A stretch of 39,039 nt of DNA. Origin: a virus. Position 1 is the first letter of the stretch. Each line of letters opens with the position of its first letter. The notes under the pieces are model-generated. The model saw only the letters and a program-made list of their open reading frames with translations. It was not told the DNA's origin and made no database searches. The stretch spans positions 1 through 39,039 of IMG/VR virus record IMGVR_UViG_3300028581_000099. One strand, 5' to 3'. Positions 13,000 to 20,277 of this stretch are shown one piece after another. The translations under genes were made by a program, and so were the position numbers.

Positions 13000-14858
13000 A
13001 GCTGCACCTCCACTGCTTCTCCCCAGCTTGGTCCAAGCTCGCAATCTACTTTCAATGGCACTTCTAAGTCCATGCATGTCAACATCTCCCTGCGAATCAA
13101 TCTTGCATGATCGAGATCTCTGACGCTAAAGTCAAGCTCATCATGAATAGTTAAATGAGGTACTTCACCAAGCTTATACAAATTCACCATTGCTTTCTTG
13201 ATCATGTCTGCTGATGATCCTTGAATCACTGCATTCATAGCCTTATGCACAAAGTAACGCTTCAATGGCAAACCATACTTATCTTCTGCAGCATCTTTAC
13301 GTAATGGAATTAAACCAGGACTATATTTAGGTGGACCAAAGAGCTGGAACCTACGGCGCCGCCCTGCCAATGTCTTGACGTAGCCTCGGTTAGTTGCGAT
13401 CCTTGTGCACTCTTCACCAAGAGCCTTGATGAATGGTACGTTTTCATGGTATTGCTCATATACTCGCTTTGCTTCTGCGGGTGGCAGCCCAAGTTGGCTT
13501 GCTGCCTTGGCTGCTCCCATACCGTAAGCAAGTCCTAGGTTTAACGTCTTAGCATTCTTTCTAGTAATGCCAGCCATCTCCGCAACAAGCTGATGGTAGT
13601 CCGTATCCTGATTTTCGACATATCTCTTACGAGCAGCCTCAGCCCCCGGGAAATTACGTAGATAGGCATAGTGAACCGTAACGCGAGGCTCTTGTTGTGA
13701 GTAGTCAAATACGCCCCATTGGCAACCATCATCAGGTATGAAGATGCCACGTATGAGCGGTGCCAAGACAGGATCACGCGCCGGGACCTGCTGCATGTTC
13801 GGATTAGCCGACGCAAAACGGCCGGATTTAGTGCCCCCACGGTCGTCCTTAACCTGGCGGAATGTCGGGTATATTCTTCCATTTTTTTCCATATTGATGA
13901 TCTTCGAATCGATAAATACTCCACCGGCTCGATCAAGTTTGCGGGCCTTTGAAATCAAGGAGAAAAAATCATGCGTACTACTTTCAAGAAACTCAGCAGC
14001 AAAACTAGCATTCCCCTTTTCAGTCTTTGGGTAATCCAGCTGCAGGCTATCACAGGCTGCTTGTATATCATCACCAGACCAGATGTCTATGTCCCTCTCA
14101 GCCACCTTTTTAAGTTGGTCCATGATCTGATCTTGCTCATCAAGTAGCTGCTTTTTTACGGCATGAGCTTTGTCAAGGTCGATACGAACGCCTTTCTGGC
14201 GCATAGCTACAATCACGTCGACAAGTTGTGTCTCAAGCTGAAATACTTCCCATAGCTTTTCGTCGTGTAGTAGCACCTCTTGTTGAGCAAATATTCGCAG
14301 CGGAAGATCTGCATCCTTACGACCGTATGGAGCAACCTCTGCTGCATGCAGCTGCCAGATGTTTTCTTTGACTTTGCTAGGATGGATGCCACGTCTGATT
14401 GCAGCTTCAGTCATGCCTGCTTCGTCTTTGTGTTCACCAAGATAAGCCTCAGCCAAGGCGTCAAGCTTATAGGTGAGTCTGTCTTCGTCTAGCAAAGGCT
14501 CTGCAATCTGCACGTCGTACTTGAGTCCGCCAACGACAACGCCTTCTGTCAAGAGCCATTCAAGGTCGTAGGGCAGGTTAGCTCCTACCTTAGGTATGTC
14601 TGTCTTAAGCATGTCCTTTAACCAAGCAAAGACATTCTCAGGCAGCAGGTTACCACCAGCAGCATGGCGCACGGGGTAATACTCTGAGAAGCCGTCATCC
14701 GTGGCTATTGATACGCCAACAATGTAGCCATCGCCTCTGACGCCGCCAGGACCTTTAGTCATTAGATTCGGATCGCGGGTCTCGCAATCGATCGCAATGC
14801 GCTTGGCCCTGAGCAGATCAGGAAAGTGCTTCGGTGGCTGATAAGATGATACGTCCAT
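12996..14858 (-). CDS. polA: Family A DNA polymerase with 3'-5' exonuclease domain
   Basis: This is the replicative polymerase of the phage, 620 residues from the start at 14858 (GGAAG site, 5 nt). Exo I is RIAIDCETRDP (D24, E26), Exo II lies in KVGANLPYDLEWLL and Exo III in YGRKDADLPL. Polymerase motif A is VFDYSQQEPRVTVHYA, motif B is KTLNLGLAYGMGAAKA and motif C is LTIHDELDF (about 569-577). All acid residues of both active sites are visible, so proofreading should work. It is about the size of other phage PolA enzymes without a 5' nuclease domain. It overlaps the deaminase end by 41 bp. In motif B the usual Phe after the Lys is replaced: the segment reads K-T-L-N-L-G-L-A-Y-G, so a Leu stands at the position that affects sugar choice and ddNTP use. 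Confidence 0.95.
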   Translation of the reverse strand: MDVSSYQPPKHFPDLLRAKRIAIDCETRDPNLMTKGPGGVRGDGYIVGVSIATDDGFSEYYPVRHAAGGNLLPENVFAWLKDMLKTDIPKVGANLPYDLEWLLTEGVVVGGLKYDVQIAEPLLDEDRLTYKLDALAEAYLGEHKDEAGMTEAAIRRGIHPSKVKENIWQLHAAEVAPYGRKDADLPLRIFAQQEVLLHDEKLWEVFQLETQLVDVIVAMRQKGVRIDLDKAHAVKKQLLDEQDQIMDQLKKVAERDIDIWSGDDIQAACDSLQLDYPKTEKGNASFAAEFLESSTHDFFSLISKARKLDRAGGVFIDSKIINMEKNGRIYPTFRQVKDDRGGTKSGRFASANPNMQQVPARDPVLAPLIRGIFIPDDGCQWGVFDYSQQEPRVTVHYAYLRNFPGAEAARKRYVENQDTDYHQLVAEMAGITRKNAKTLNLGLAYGMGAAKAASQLGLPPAEAKRVYEQYHENVPFIKALGEECTRIATNRGYVKTLAGRRRRFQLFGPPKYSPGLIPLRKDAAEDKYGLPLKRYFVHKAMNAVIQGSSADMIKKAMVNLYKLGEVPHLTIHDELDFSVRDLDHARLIRREMLTCMDLEVPLKVDCELGPSWGEAVEVQL

Positions 14859-15261
14859 TTTTCTTCCAAAATTCTTTAGCTTCTTGTTGTGGGTACTCTT
14901 GTCCATACACGATGCGCTGGCAGCCGGTGTTCATCAGCAGCTTTGCACAAGTCATGCATGGTAACGTAGTGACGTAAGCAGTATGAATCAAGCTTACATC
15001 CTTACATTGGAGGAGCGCGTTTTGTTCCGCATGAATAGCTTCGCATGCATCAAGGCCAGTCCCCGAAGCAAACTGAGCCCCAGGGCAAGGTATATCAATG
15101 CAATGAGCGCTACCAGCAGGAACCCCGTTATAACCGGTACCAAGCACGTGACCAGCAGCAGATACAAGCACGCAGCCGACAGACCGCCTCTTGCATGTAG
15201 CTCGTTTACTGACGAGATCAGCCATCCTGCTGAAATATTCATCTTTACTTAACCTTTCCAT
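14818..15261 (-). CDS. Deoxycytidylate (dCMP) deaminase
   Basis: It converts dCMP to dUMP, feeding dTMP synthesis. At 147 residues it carries the zinc motif HAEQNALL (H77, E79) and PCMTCAK (C102, C105), both intact, plus an N-terminal TCKRRSVGCVLV strand typical of the family. Extra Cys and His residues (HCIDIPCPG) match the second zinc site seen in some dCMP deaminases. The gene starts at 15261, overlapping the ThyA-family gene by 13 bp. Together they form a pyrimidine unit. Confidence 0.94.
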   Translation of the reverse strand: MERLSKDEYFSRMADLVSKRATCKRRSVGCVLVSAAGHVLGTGYNGVPAGSAHCIDIPCPGAQFASGTGLDACEAIHAEQNALLQCKDVSLIHTAYVTTLPCMTCAKLLMNTGCQRIVYGQEYPQQEAKEFWKKNGRIILSATEALS

Positions 15262-16046
15262 GACTTCATCTCACTTAAAAACTTCCTATGCAAAGGTAGA
15301 TCATTTGCAATAGACCATAGATGCTGCACAAGATCATCGTAACCAAAAAACTCGTCAAGATCAAAAGGAGCGTAGTCTCCAAGGATCTCACCATCTTGAC
15401 ACTCTTCTGCGCCTGCCCAATTGCTTTCATACAGGTGCTGACTTGCTGCGTAAAAGTGCAGCTGCCCAAGTTTAACGGTCAGGCCTTTGTCGCGTAAGAG
15501 AAGTGCAACACCAGCTGATAGCATACTGAAATTAAACCAGTCGTATGGAACACCTAGCCAAGCATCAGATGAACGCATGTTCATAAAGCAATGTAGGTAT
15601 CCACCTCTGATCATGAATTGGCAGCTGATGGTGCATGGTATGTCTTTTGATGCTCGTGGGTTAGAACGCCATATAGTCAACACGGCTTGCCTGCTGTCGC
15701 TATCGGCAATCAAAGACTGCAGCACATGACCTAATTGATCTCGTACCTTTGGTCCATAGGCTCCGAAGAATAAAATGCCGTCATCACTAAAATTGCCGAT
15801 CGCCTTGCTAAACGGCTGGATGGTAGAGACTCTATTGTCACCACTCATGATCCATGCTGCTTCGGCAGCCATGAACTTGTAGCCAAGTTTTCGTTCTTTG
15901 ATATTGATGACAGGCTGAGTCATATTGATCAATGACTTTAAGCCGAGCAGCTCCTTTGTCTTTTGACCACGGGGGCTTGACTCATGCCCGTTAGTCATGA
16001 CAAAATGAAGCAGTCCTTGCCAATTCATATTTGTTGTATTAACCAT
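15249..16046 (-). CDS. ThyA-family enzyme with the Asp signature of dCMP hydroxymethylase
   Basis: The start at 16046 has AAAGGAG 6 nt upstream, giving 265 residues. The family is thymidylate synthase: phosphate-binding Arg in DSRQAVLTIW (119), nucleophile in DIPCTI (C138), then MRSSDAWLGVPYDW (156-170) and LHFYAASQHLY. In thymidylate synthase an Asn follows the LG.P segment and selects dUMP. Here the same place is Asp (D169), as in T4 gp42, which makes 5-hydroxymethyl-dCMP. The surrounding NMRSSD and CT..CQF.IR also resemble gp42. The call is therefore dCMP 5-hydroxymethylase or a dCMP-specific methylase. A kinase and a MazG-like enzyme lie next to it. True thymidylate synthase is less likely. 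Confidence 0.8.
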   Translation of the reverse strand: MVNTTNMNWQGLLHFVMTNGHESSPRGQKTKELLGLKSLINMTQPVINIKERKLGYKFMAAEAAWIMSGDNRVSTIQPFSKAIGNFSDDGILFFGAYGPKVRDQLGHVLQSLIADSDSRQAVLTIWRSNPRASKDIPCTISCQFMIRGGYLHCFMNMRSSDAWLGVPYDWFNFSMLSAGVALLLRDKGLTVKLGQLHFYAASQHLYESNWAGAEECQDGEILGDYAPFDLDEFFGYDDLVQHLWSIANDLPLHRKFLSEMKSWKG

Positions 16047-17037
16047 TGAGAGCTCCTTTAAGTTCAGCCATAAATTCATCACGCTTGTTGAAACGTTTTG
16101 CAGCGGATGGGTGCATGCAGCGAACAACGTGGTGTTCCATGCGTAGTTCTTTTAATGTGTCAAAGGCCAATTGACCAAGGACAACAAGCTTCATGTAGGG
16201 GTTACGACGCAGACAGTCGCCGATAAACAAGCCGCCATTGCCAGAGTTAGCATTGATGTAGACTGCTCTTGTCTCATCAAAATGAATCTCATGCAAGCAA
16301 TTTGATAAAAACAAGCTGCTGTTGCCAATGTCGTACCAAGGCCAATCAATGGCTCTCATCTTGCTGTTCGTTTGATCGCCAACAATAACTAATTCAGCAT
16401 CACCAAGATGGCCCGCAAAGTTAGTAGCTCGCAAGTTAAGAGCAGGCTCATACTGACTCATCTGGCGCTCCATTAGGGTTGAGCAGACGCCATCTATGAA
16501 TCTATTCATATCTTTGCCTTCAACATCAAGGCGATACCCTATAACGTCATGGCGATGCTTAATACCATGGACGGAGAGTTGCTGACAATAGTCATCATCA
16601 TGCCCACCAAAGCCGCCGTGATAAAGCTGCTCGTAACGAATGCGAACTGCTTCAACGTCATCGTACATCTCTTCGCGCTCTGTCTTTAATTGATCAAAGC
16701 GTTCCTTGTGTCCTTCAGGAGAAAGGCCAATGATGTAGACACCAGCATGCTTACGCACAATGCGATCAATCATCCGGCCCATTTGAGGCCATGGACTTCC
16801 ACTTCGGTACACTTCTGCGTAGATCGCCTCACTCATCCAAAGCCTATCAATCACAACAAGGTGCGTCTTAGAAAGCTTTAATGCCCTGTGAAGCGCTGCA
16901 GTATGATACAGGTGCATCTTATCTTTCCAGCGATACGTGTTGTGCATGTAAACGCCGTTATAACGATCGCAAATTGCTTTGGCAAGTGTAGTCTTACCTG
17001 TGCCGTCACAACCGTCAACAATGATCAATCCTTTCAT
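16039..17037 (-). CDS. dNMP-kinase-like P-loop domain fused to a UDG-like domain
   Basis: This is a two-domain protein of 332 residues. Residues 1-190 form a thymidylate-kinase-like P-loop domain: Walker A GCDGTGKTT (9-17), VVIDRLWMSEAIY (61-73, the DR. motif) and a lid region rich in Arg and Lys. Residues about 205-332 resemble uracil-DNA-glycosylase-fold proteins: ELVIVGDQTN (215-224), VYINAN (259-264), KLVVLGQLA (283-291) and a final MHPSAAKRF with the HPS triad (309-311). The gene overlaps the hydroxymethylase start by 8 bp and the MazG stop by ATGA. The kinase may phosphorylate the modified dNMP. The role of the second domain is not known, and activity as a glycosylase is uncertain. Confidence 0.75.
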   Translation of the reverse strand: MKGLIIVDGCDGTGKTTLAKAICDRYNGVYMHNTYRWKDKMHLYHTAALHRALKLSKTHLVVIDRLWMSEAIYAEVYRSGSPWPQMGRMIDRIVRKHAGVYIIGLSPEGHKERFDQLKTEREEMYDDVEAVRIRYEQLYHGGFGGHDDDYCQQLSVHGIKHRHDVIGYRLDVEGKDMNRFIDGVCSTLMERQMSQYEPALNLRATNFAGHLGDAELVIVGDQTNSKMRAIDWPWYDIGNSSLFLSNCLHEIHFDETRAVYINANSGNGGLFIGDCLRRNPYMKLVVLGQLAFDTLKELRMEHHVVRCMHPSAAKRFNKRDEFMAELKGALNG

Positions 17038-17426
17038 GCTTTCTCCTTTCTAAGCAAGTCGTCGAGAACTGGTGCCTCCCAACCTGCAGGTTTTATAATA
17101 TCATAGGTAGATCCTCTTTTGCTATCTTCTGCAGTGATTGCTCTAACTTTTTTCATGTTAGCTTCGTGCACTCTTTTGAAGCCTTCATCAAAGGGTAGAT
17201 CAGCAAGATAAGCTGCTCCAAGAGCTACGTAGATAAGATCAATGATGCCGTCAAAATACTGCTCAAGATCACCAATCAAGCAAGCTGCTCTAATCTCGTC
17301 GAGCTCTTCTTGCATGTGGCGATTCTTAAGCTTCCAGATCTCTTCATCAGGAAAGTTAGGACCGTCAGTAGGTTCTAAGCCGAACTTCTTGTTAAAGGCT
17401 GAAACATCATCAAAAAGGTTTGCCAT
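17034..17426 (-). CDS. MazG-like all-alpha NTP pyrophosphohydrolase
   Basis: This is a 130-residue helical protein with HMQEELDEIRAAC and DGIIDLIYVALGAA, the E..E....D..D pattern that binds magnesium in MazG/PRA-PH family enzymes. It hydrolyses NTP or dNTP to the monophosphate. In a phage making modified cytosine it could remove plain dCTP, much as T4 gp56 does, though that is inference. It joins the kinase gene by ATGA. Confidence 0.8.
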   Translation of the reverse strand: MANLFDDVSAFNKKFGLEPTDGPNFPDEEIWKLKNRHMQEELDEIRAACLIGDLEQYFDGIIDLIYVALGAAYLADLPFDEGFKRVHEANMKKVRAITAEDSKRGSTYDIIKPAGWEAPVLDDLLRKEKA

Positions 17427-17428
17427 GA

Positions 17429-18283
17429 TTATTCTCCGACGTAGTCAAAGAGGGGCTGCCACTGCGTACTGCTTGACAGGGGTTGTGGTAGTTCTTTAAA
17501 CTTTGGCAAGAACATGTCTTTGCTTGTTGCTTTCTTGAGTCTCCACAAGACATTGCGGGCGTGACGCGGATAGAGTGGGGCAAAGATAGTTGCCAGGTAG
17601 TTGCTGTCGTAGTAAGCACGGAGACGATTAAACACTCCGTCGATGTCTTCTTTTTCAAGTACTTCCTTGTAGTCTTTAATTGAGGCAAATGTTCCAAATC
17701 TTTCATCTATTTCAAGTCCTGCTTTTTTAATAAGTAACTCAGTTGTTGCGTATTTCAGCTCGTTGATGTGATTTGCTGCGGCTCCAGTATCCTCGTCGTA
17801 GTTTGGAGTCGAGATAAACGCGATGCCATCGTCTGAAAGCAGGTTTTTAATGCCTTCTAAGATTCTGTAAGAACCAAGAGGCTGAACATGCTCTAGCACC
17901 TCAAAGCACGTGATGATGTCATAGCTTGTTCGTTCTAGCTCGCAGTCAGGAAATGCTTTTTCACCAACTAAGATAATTGAAAAGCGTTTAGCAGCAGCCT
18001 CTAACATGGGCTCAAGAGTCAACTTGTTGTAGTCTACTCCTGTGTAAGAACCATTACTAGGAACTAGGCGGTTACTGTACAGCATCTTTGCTAGTGGTTG
18101 CTCGCGACCGCAGCCAATATCTAAGATGTGGCTGTCTTTGTATCTTTGGTTTTGGTGTAAATATTTTGCTACGTGGGCCCAACGAAGGCAGTGTGCTATT
18201 AGATCGCGATGTATAATCTGTCTATGCTCAGCAGTATCGGCTGAAAGATGTGTTTTATCAATACTTCTATTTGGGTTTGACAT
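17429..18283 (-). CDS. SAM-dependent class I methyltransferase
   Basis: This is a 284-residue protein. Motif I is ILDIGCG (53-59), the acidic residue after strand 2 is in TGVDYN (D84), and motif IV/post is DIITCFEVLEHV (122-133), followed by FISTPNYDED. This is the pattern of UbiG-like small-molecule methyltransferases rather than DNA methylases with a DPPY or PC motif. The C-terminal 100 residues are phage-specific and helical. The gene lies directly upstream of the MazG-like and kinase genes, so it may act on a nucleotide or on a modified base. The substrate cannot be read from the sequence. Its ATG shares a short region with the divergent endonuclease start. Confidence 0.86.
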   Translation of the reverse strand: MSNPNRSIDKTHLSADTAEHRQIIHRDLIAHCLRWAHVAKYLHQNQRYKDSHILDIGCGREQPLAKMLYSNRLVPSNGSYTGVDYNKLTLEPMLEAAAKRFSIILVGEKAFPDCELERTSYDIITCFEVLEHVQPLGSYRILEGIKNLLSDDGIAFISTPNYDEDTGAAANHINELKYATTELLIKKAGLEIDERFGTFASIKDYKEVLEKEDIDGVFNRLRAYYDSNYLATIFAPLYPRHARNVLWRLKKATSKDMFLPKFKELPQPLSSSTQWQPLFDYVGE

Positions 18284-18297
18284 GAAAGGATTCTCCT

Positions 18298-19032
18298 GTG
18301 TTTAAAAAATCAAAAATGAACGAAAACGTATTTAACGATGCTTCTAAAGAAGCCCATTACTGGGCCGGTTTGATTGCTGCGGACGGCTGTTTGAGTGTGA
18401 AAAAAGGAAAATACAAAGACTATCCTTTGGTTATCATCTACCTTACCGGAGAAGATGGAAAGCACATTCAAGGACTGCTTGACTTTCTTGAAACTGACAA
18501 AAAATTGTTTACGCAAAAAGTTACCTCTGATTGGGCCAAACCAAACCAAATCAATGTAGGAACATCTTTTTGGTCTGAGCACATTTGGAACTGGCTCCAA
18601 GGTCATGGGATCACGGAAAGAAAAAGCTTGACCCTTAAAGTAAGCAGCTTGCTTGCAGATTCTCCTGATTTTTGGAGAGGAGTGGTCGACGGAGACGGAA
18701 CTGTCAACTTTGCCAAAAACAGAGGCATTAACTACCCTCACATTGGGCTTGGTGGCTCTCAAGACATGATGATTCAATTTCAGTCCTTTGTTAGTAAGCA
18801 CCTTGGAGTCACTCCCAAAGTAGGAACTTGCAGATCGATCTACAGGGTTGCCATGAATGGCCAGCCTGCTCAAGACCTGACTAGGTTCTTGTACGACAGA
18901 CCAGGGCCCGCGCTTCCTAGAAAGAAAGCTGCAGCCATGGCCTGTATTGATTGGAAAGGAAAGCATAGTAGCCGTCAGCGCAAAACTCTATTGACGCCAG
19001 ACTTAAACAGTCTCAGCGAACTCGACAGCTAA
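18298..19032 (+). CDS. LAGLIDADG homing endonuclease, free-standing, antisense to the operon
   Basis: This 244-residue protein has two LAGLIDADG motifs, WAGLIAADG (about 22-30) and FWRGVVDGDG (about 125-134), so it is a single-chain, two-motif enzyme that cuts long DNA sites. The GTG at 18298 has AAAGGA about 7 nt upstream; an ATG at 18316 is an alternative. The gene runs opposite to the operon between the methyltransferase and DUF932 genes and overlaps the DUF932 end by 30 bp, the mark of a recently inserted mobile gene. The codon pattern is more A-rich than in its neighbours. No intron or intein is seen around it. Confidence 0.9.
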   Translation: MFKKSKMNENVFNDASKEAHYWAGLIAADGCLSVKKGKYKDYPLVIIYLTGEDGKHIQGLLDFLETDKKLFTQKVTSDWAKPNQINVGTSFWSEHIWNWLQGHGITERKSLTLKVSSLLADSPDFWRGVVDGDGTVNFAKNRGINYPHIGLGGSQDMMIQFQSFVSKHLGVTPKVGTCRSIYRVAMNGQPAQDLTRFLYDRPGPALPRKKAAAMACIDWKGKHSSRQRKTLLTPDLNSLSELDS

Positions 19033-19989
19033 GTCAAGTGCCTGACGTTTACGGGTTGCTGCAGAGCCAAACCAAGCAGAAGTCAATCGCTTGTCTTGAT
19101 CTGTACCGGCTACGTGGTCGTAGTAATACGTGACTGCATTGAAAGCTCCCCACCAAGTACCGGCTGATGTTTTAAGCTCAGCACCTGGTTGGGTGTGAAC
19201 AATGTCAATGAGACGGTTTACTGTACGGCCAAGATCTGAGCGGCTTACGTTGCCGTCTTCAGAGGCAATCAGAGCAGCTTGATACTGATCAGGATTGATG
19301 AGCTTGCTAAAGAACTCCATGACTTGCTGGTCTTTGGCGCGCTTCTTAGACAAGAACTCGGCTTGGTCTTTGAATACGTCAAGGGCTTTCATAGCGAGGC
19401 CAACTTTTTCTGCTGCCTGTTGCTTGATCTCATCGCTAAAGGCGCGATCATGAGACATGCGGAAGGTAGCTTCATTGTGGGTATTGCCACGCAGAGCTTG
19501 AGTCAAGGTGTTGTTGCACACTACGCGGATCGGTGTGAACATGATCTGCAAGCTGCGACCCCAGATGTGCGGGTTATCAAGCAAGATGTATCCTTCGACT
19601 TCATCTTTGCCACCTAGCATAAAGCCGCCGTTGATCTTTGCAAGGCCCCATACGCGTTTGCCACCGTGCAAGCTGCCGGCTGTTTCCATCTTCATGTCGC
19701 CAGCTTTACAAAACTTGCTGAAGAACTCAAAGACCTCTTCATTTTGAGTCGGTGAATATTCGTTGCCGCAGATGCCGAGGATCTTGCTATCGGTATCTCT
19801 GACTAACGCGTAGTGGCTATTGATCTGCGTATCTAGATCATCTACAAACAACGCCTTTTTTTCAACGCGCCAATCAAGTTGAGCTGCCTTAAGCATCTCG
19901 ACAGGGGTCAAAGTGTCAGCGACAGGGGTACCAAGGCCGTGCCAAGGGGTCTCATTGGCGTAAGCCATCGTTTCTACTTCATGTGACAT
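19003..19989 (-). CDS. DUF932 / phage-plasmid-like protein, first gene of the replication operon
   Basis: The start at 19989 (MSHEVETMAYANETPWHGLG) is given by AAGGA and the polypurine leader; the longer frame to 20037 runs into P2. The protein has 328 residues, with the family's N-terminal 'ETPWHGLGTPV', 'YSPTQNEEVFEFF' and the centre 'RVVCNNTLTQAL'. It belongs to DUF932, widespread in phages and plasmids, with no settled biochemical role. It follows promoter block P2 and element B, so it is probably the first and strongly expressed gene. Its 3' end is overlapped by the endonuclease gene. Confidence 0.88.
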   Translation of the reverse strand: MSHEVETMAYANETPWHGLGTPVADTLTPVEMLKAAQLDWRVEKKALFVDDLDTQINSHYALVRDTDSKILGICGNEYSPTQNEEVFEFFSKFCKAGDMKMETAGSLHGGKRVWGLAKINGGFMLGGKDEVEGYILLDNPHIWGRSLQIMFTPIRVVCNNTLTQALRGNTHNEATFRMSHDRAFSDEIKQQAAEKVGLAMKALDVFKDQAEFLSKKRAKDQQVMEFFSKLINPDQYQAALIASEDGNVSRSDLGRTVNRLIDIVHTQPGAELKTSAGTWWGAFNAVTYYYDHVAGTDQDKRLTSAWFGSAATRKRQALDLAVEFAETV

Positions 19990-20030
19990 AGTAAATCCTT
20001 TCTTCTTTCTGTTTATGCAAGCAGAAGTGC

Positions 20031-20112
20031 TGTGCATGGATAGATTCTAGTGTGTAAAACCTCGTGCTTCGTGCTTTTTTAAACTATTTAAGCCTGGGAC
20101 TTATACTAGCTA
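20031..20112 (-). promoter_or_regulatory. P2: leftward promoter-like block before DUF932
   Basis: It matches P1 with the same order of parts: TAGCTAGTA, A-rich stretch, tandem repeat (AGCACGA twice, 20062-20075), GGTTTTACAC, -10-like TAGAAT (20044-20049) and CATGC. The -10 to start codon distance is 55 bp. The tandem repeat stands in the -35 zone. It lies directly left of element B. It probably starts the leftward replication operon; activity is not proven. Confidence 0.62.
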
Positions 20113-20119
20113 TTCTGCC

Positions 20120-20277
20120 AAAAACGCTATAGAGTGATTCTAGAGCCATAACAGGTTGGATTTAGTCATTTAACACTAACAGTAGGCTCGTTCGTTCGTC
20201 TTCTAGATTGCGCGAGACAATAATGGATTGGACTAATACACTCTTTTAAGGCTTCTAAAACCCTCTATAGGGGTTTT
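20120..20277. repeat. Element B: 158-bp copy of element A at the late/early operon boundary
   Basis: It aligns to element A (638-799) without gaps except one missing CGTT unit. Both ends begin or end with AAAA and CTATAGAG arms; the arms pair with each other within B (AAAACGCTATAGAG against AAAACCCCTATAGAG), as they do within A. The centre carries CGTTCGTTCGTCTTCTAG. The internal direct repeat is TTGGATTTAGTCA (20156-20168) and TTGGACTAATACA (20228-20240). The right arm forms AAAACCC-loop-GGGTTTT (20257-20277) and contains the stop codon of the 1400-residue protein. It may work as terminator, promoter region or replication signal. Confidence 0.8.

Noticed and set aside
15249-16046. Plain thymidylate synthase call
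   Set aside because: The dUMP-selecting Asn is replaced by Asp and neighbouring blocks resemble T4 dCMP hydroxymethylase, so the narrower call is preferred.
18310-18966. Leftward open frame of 218 codons
   Set aside because: It is the reverse complement of the LAGLIDADG endonuclease, which has two clear catalytic motifs. No independent motif was seen in the antisense frame.
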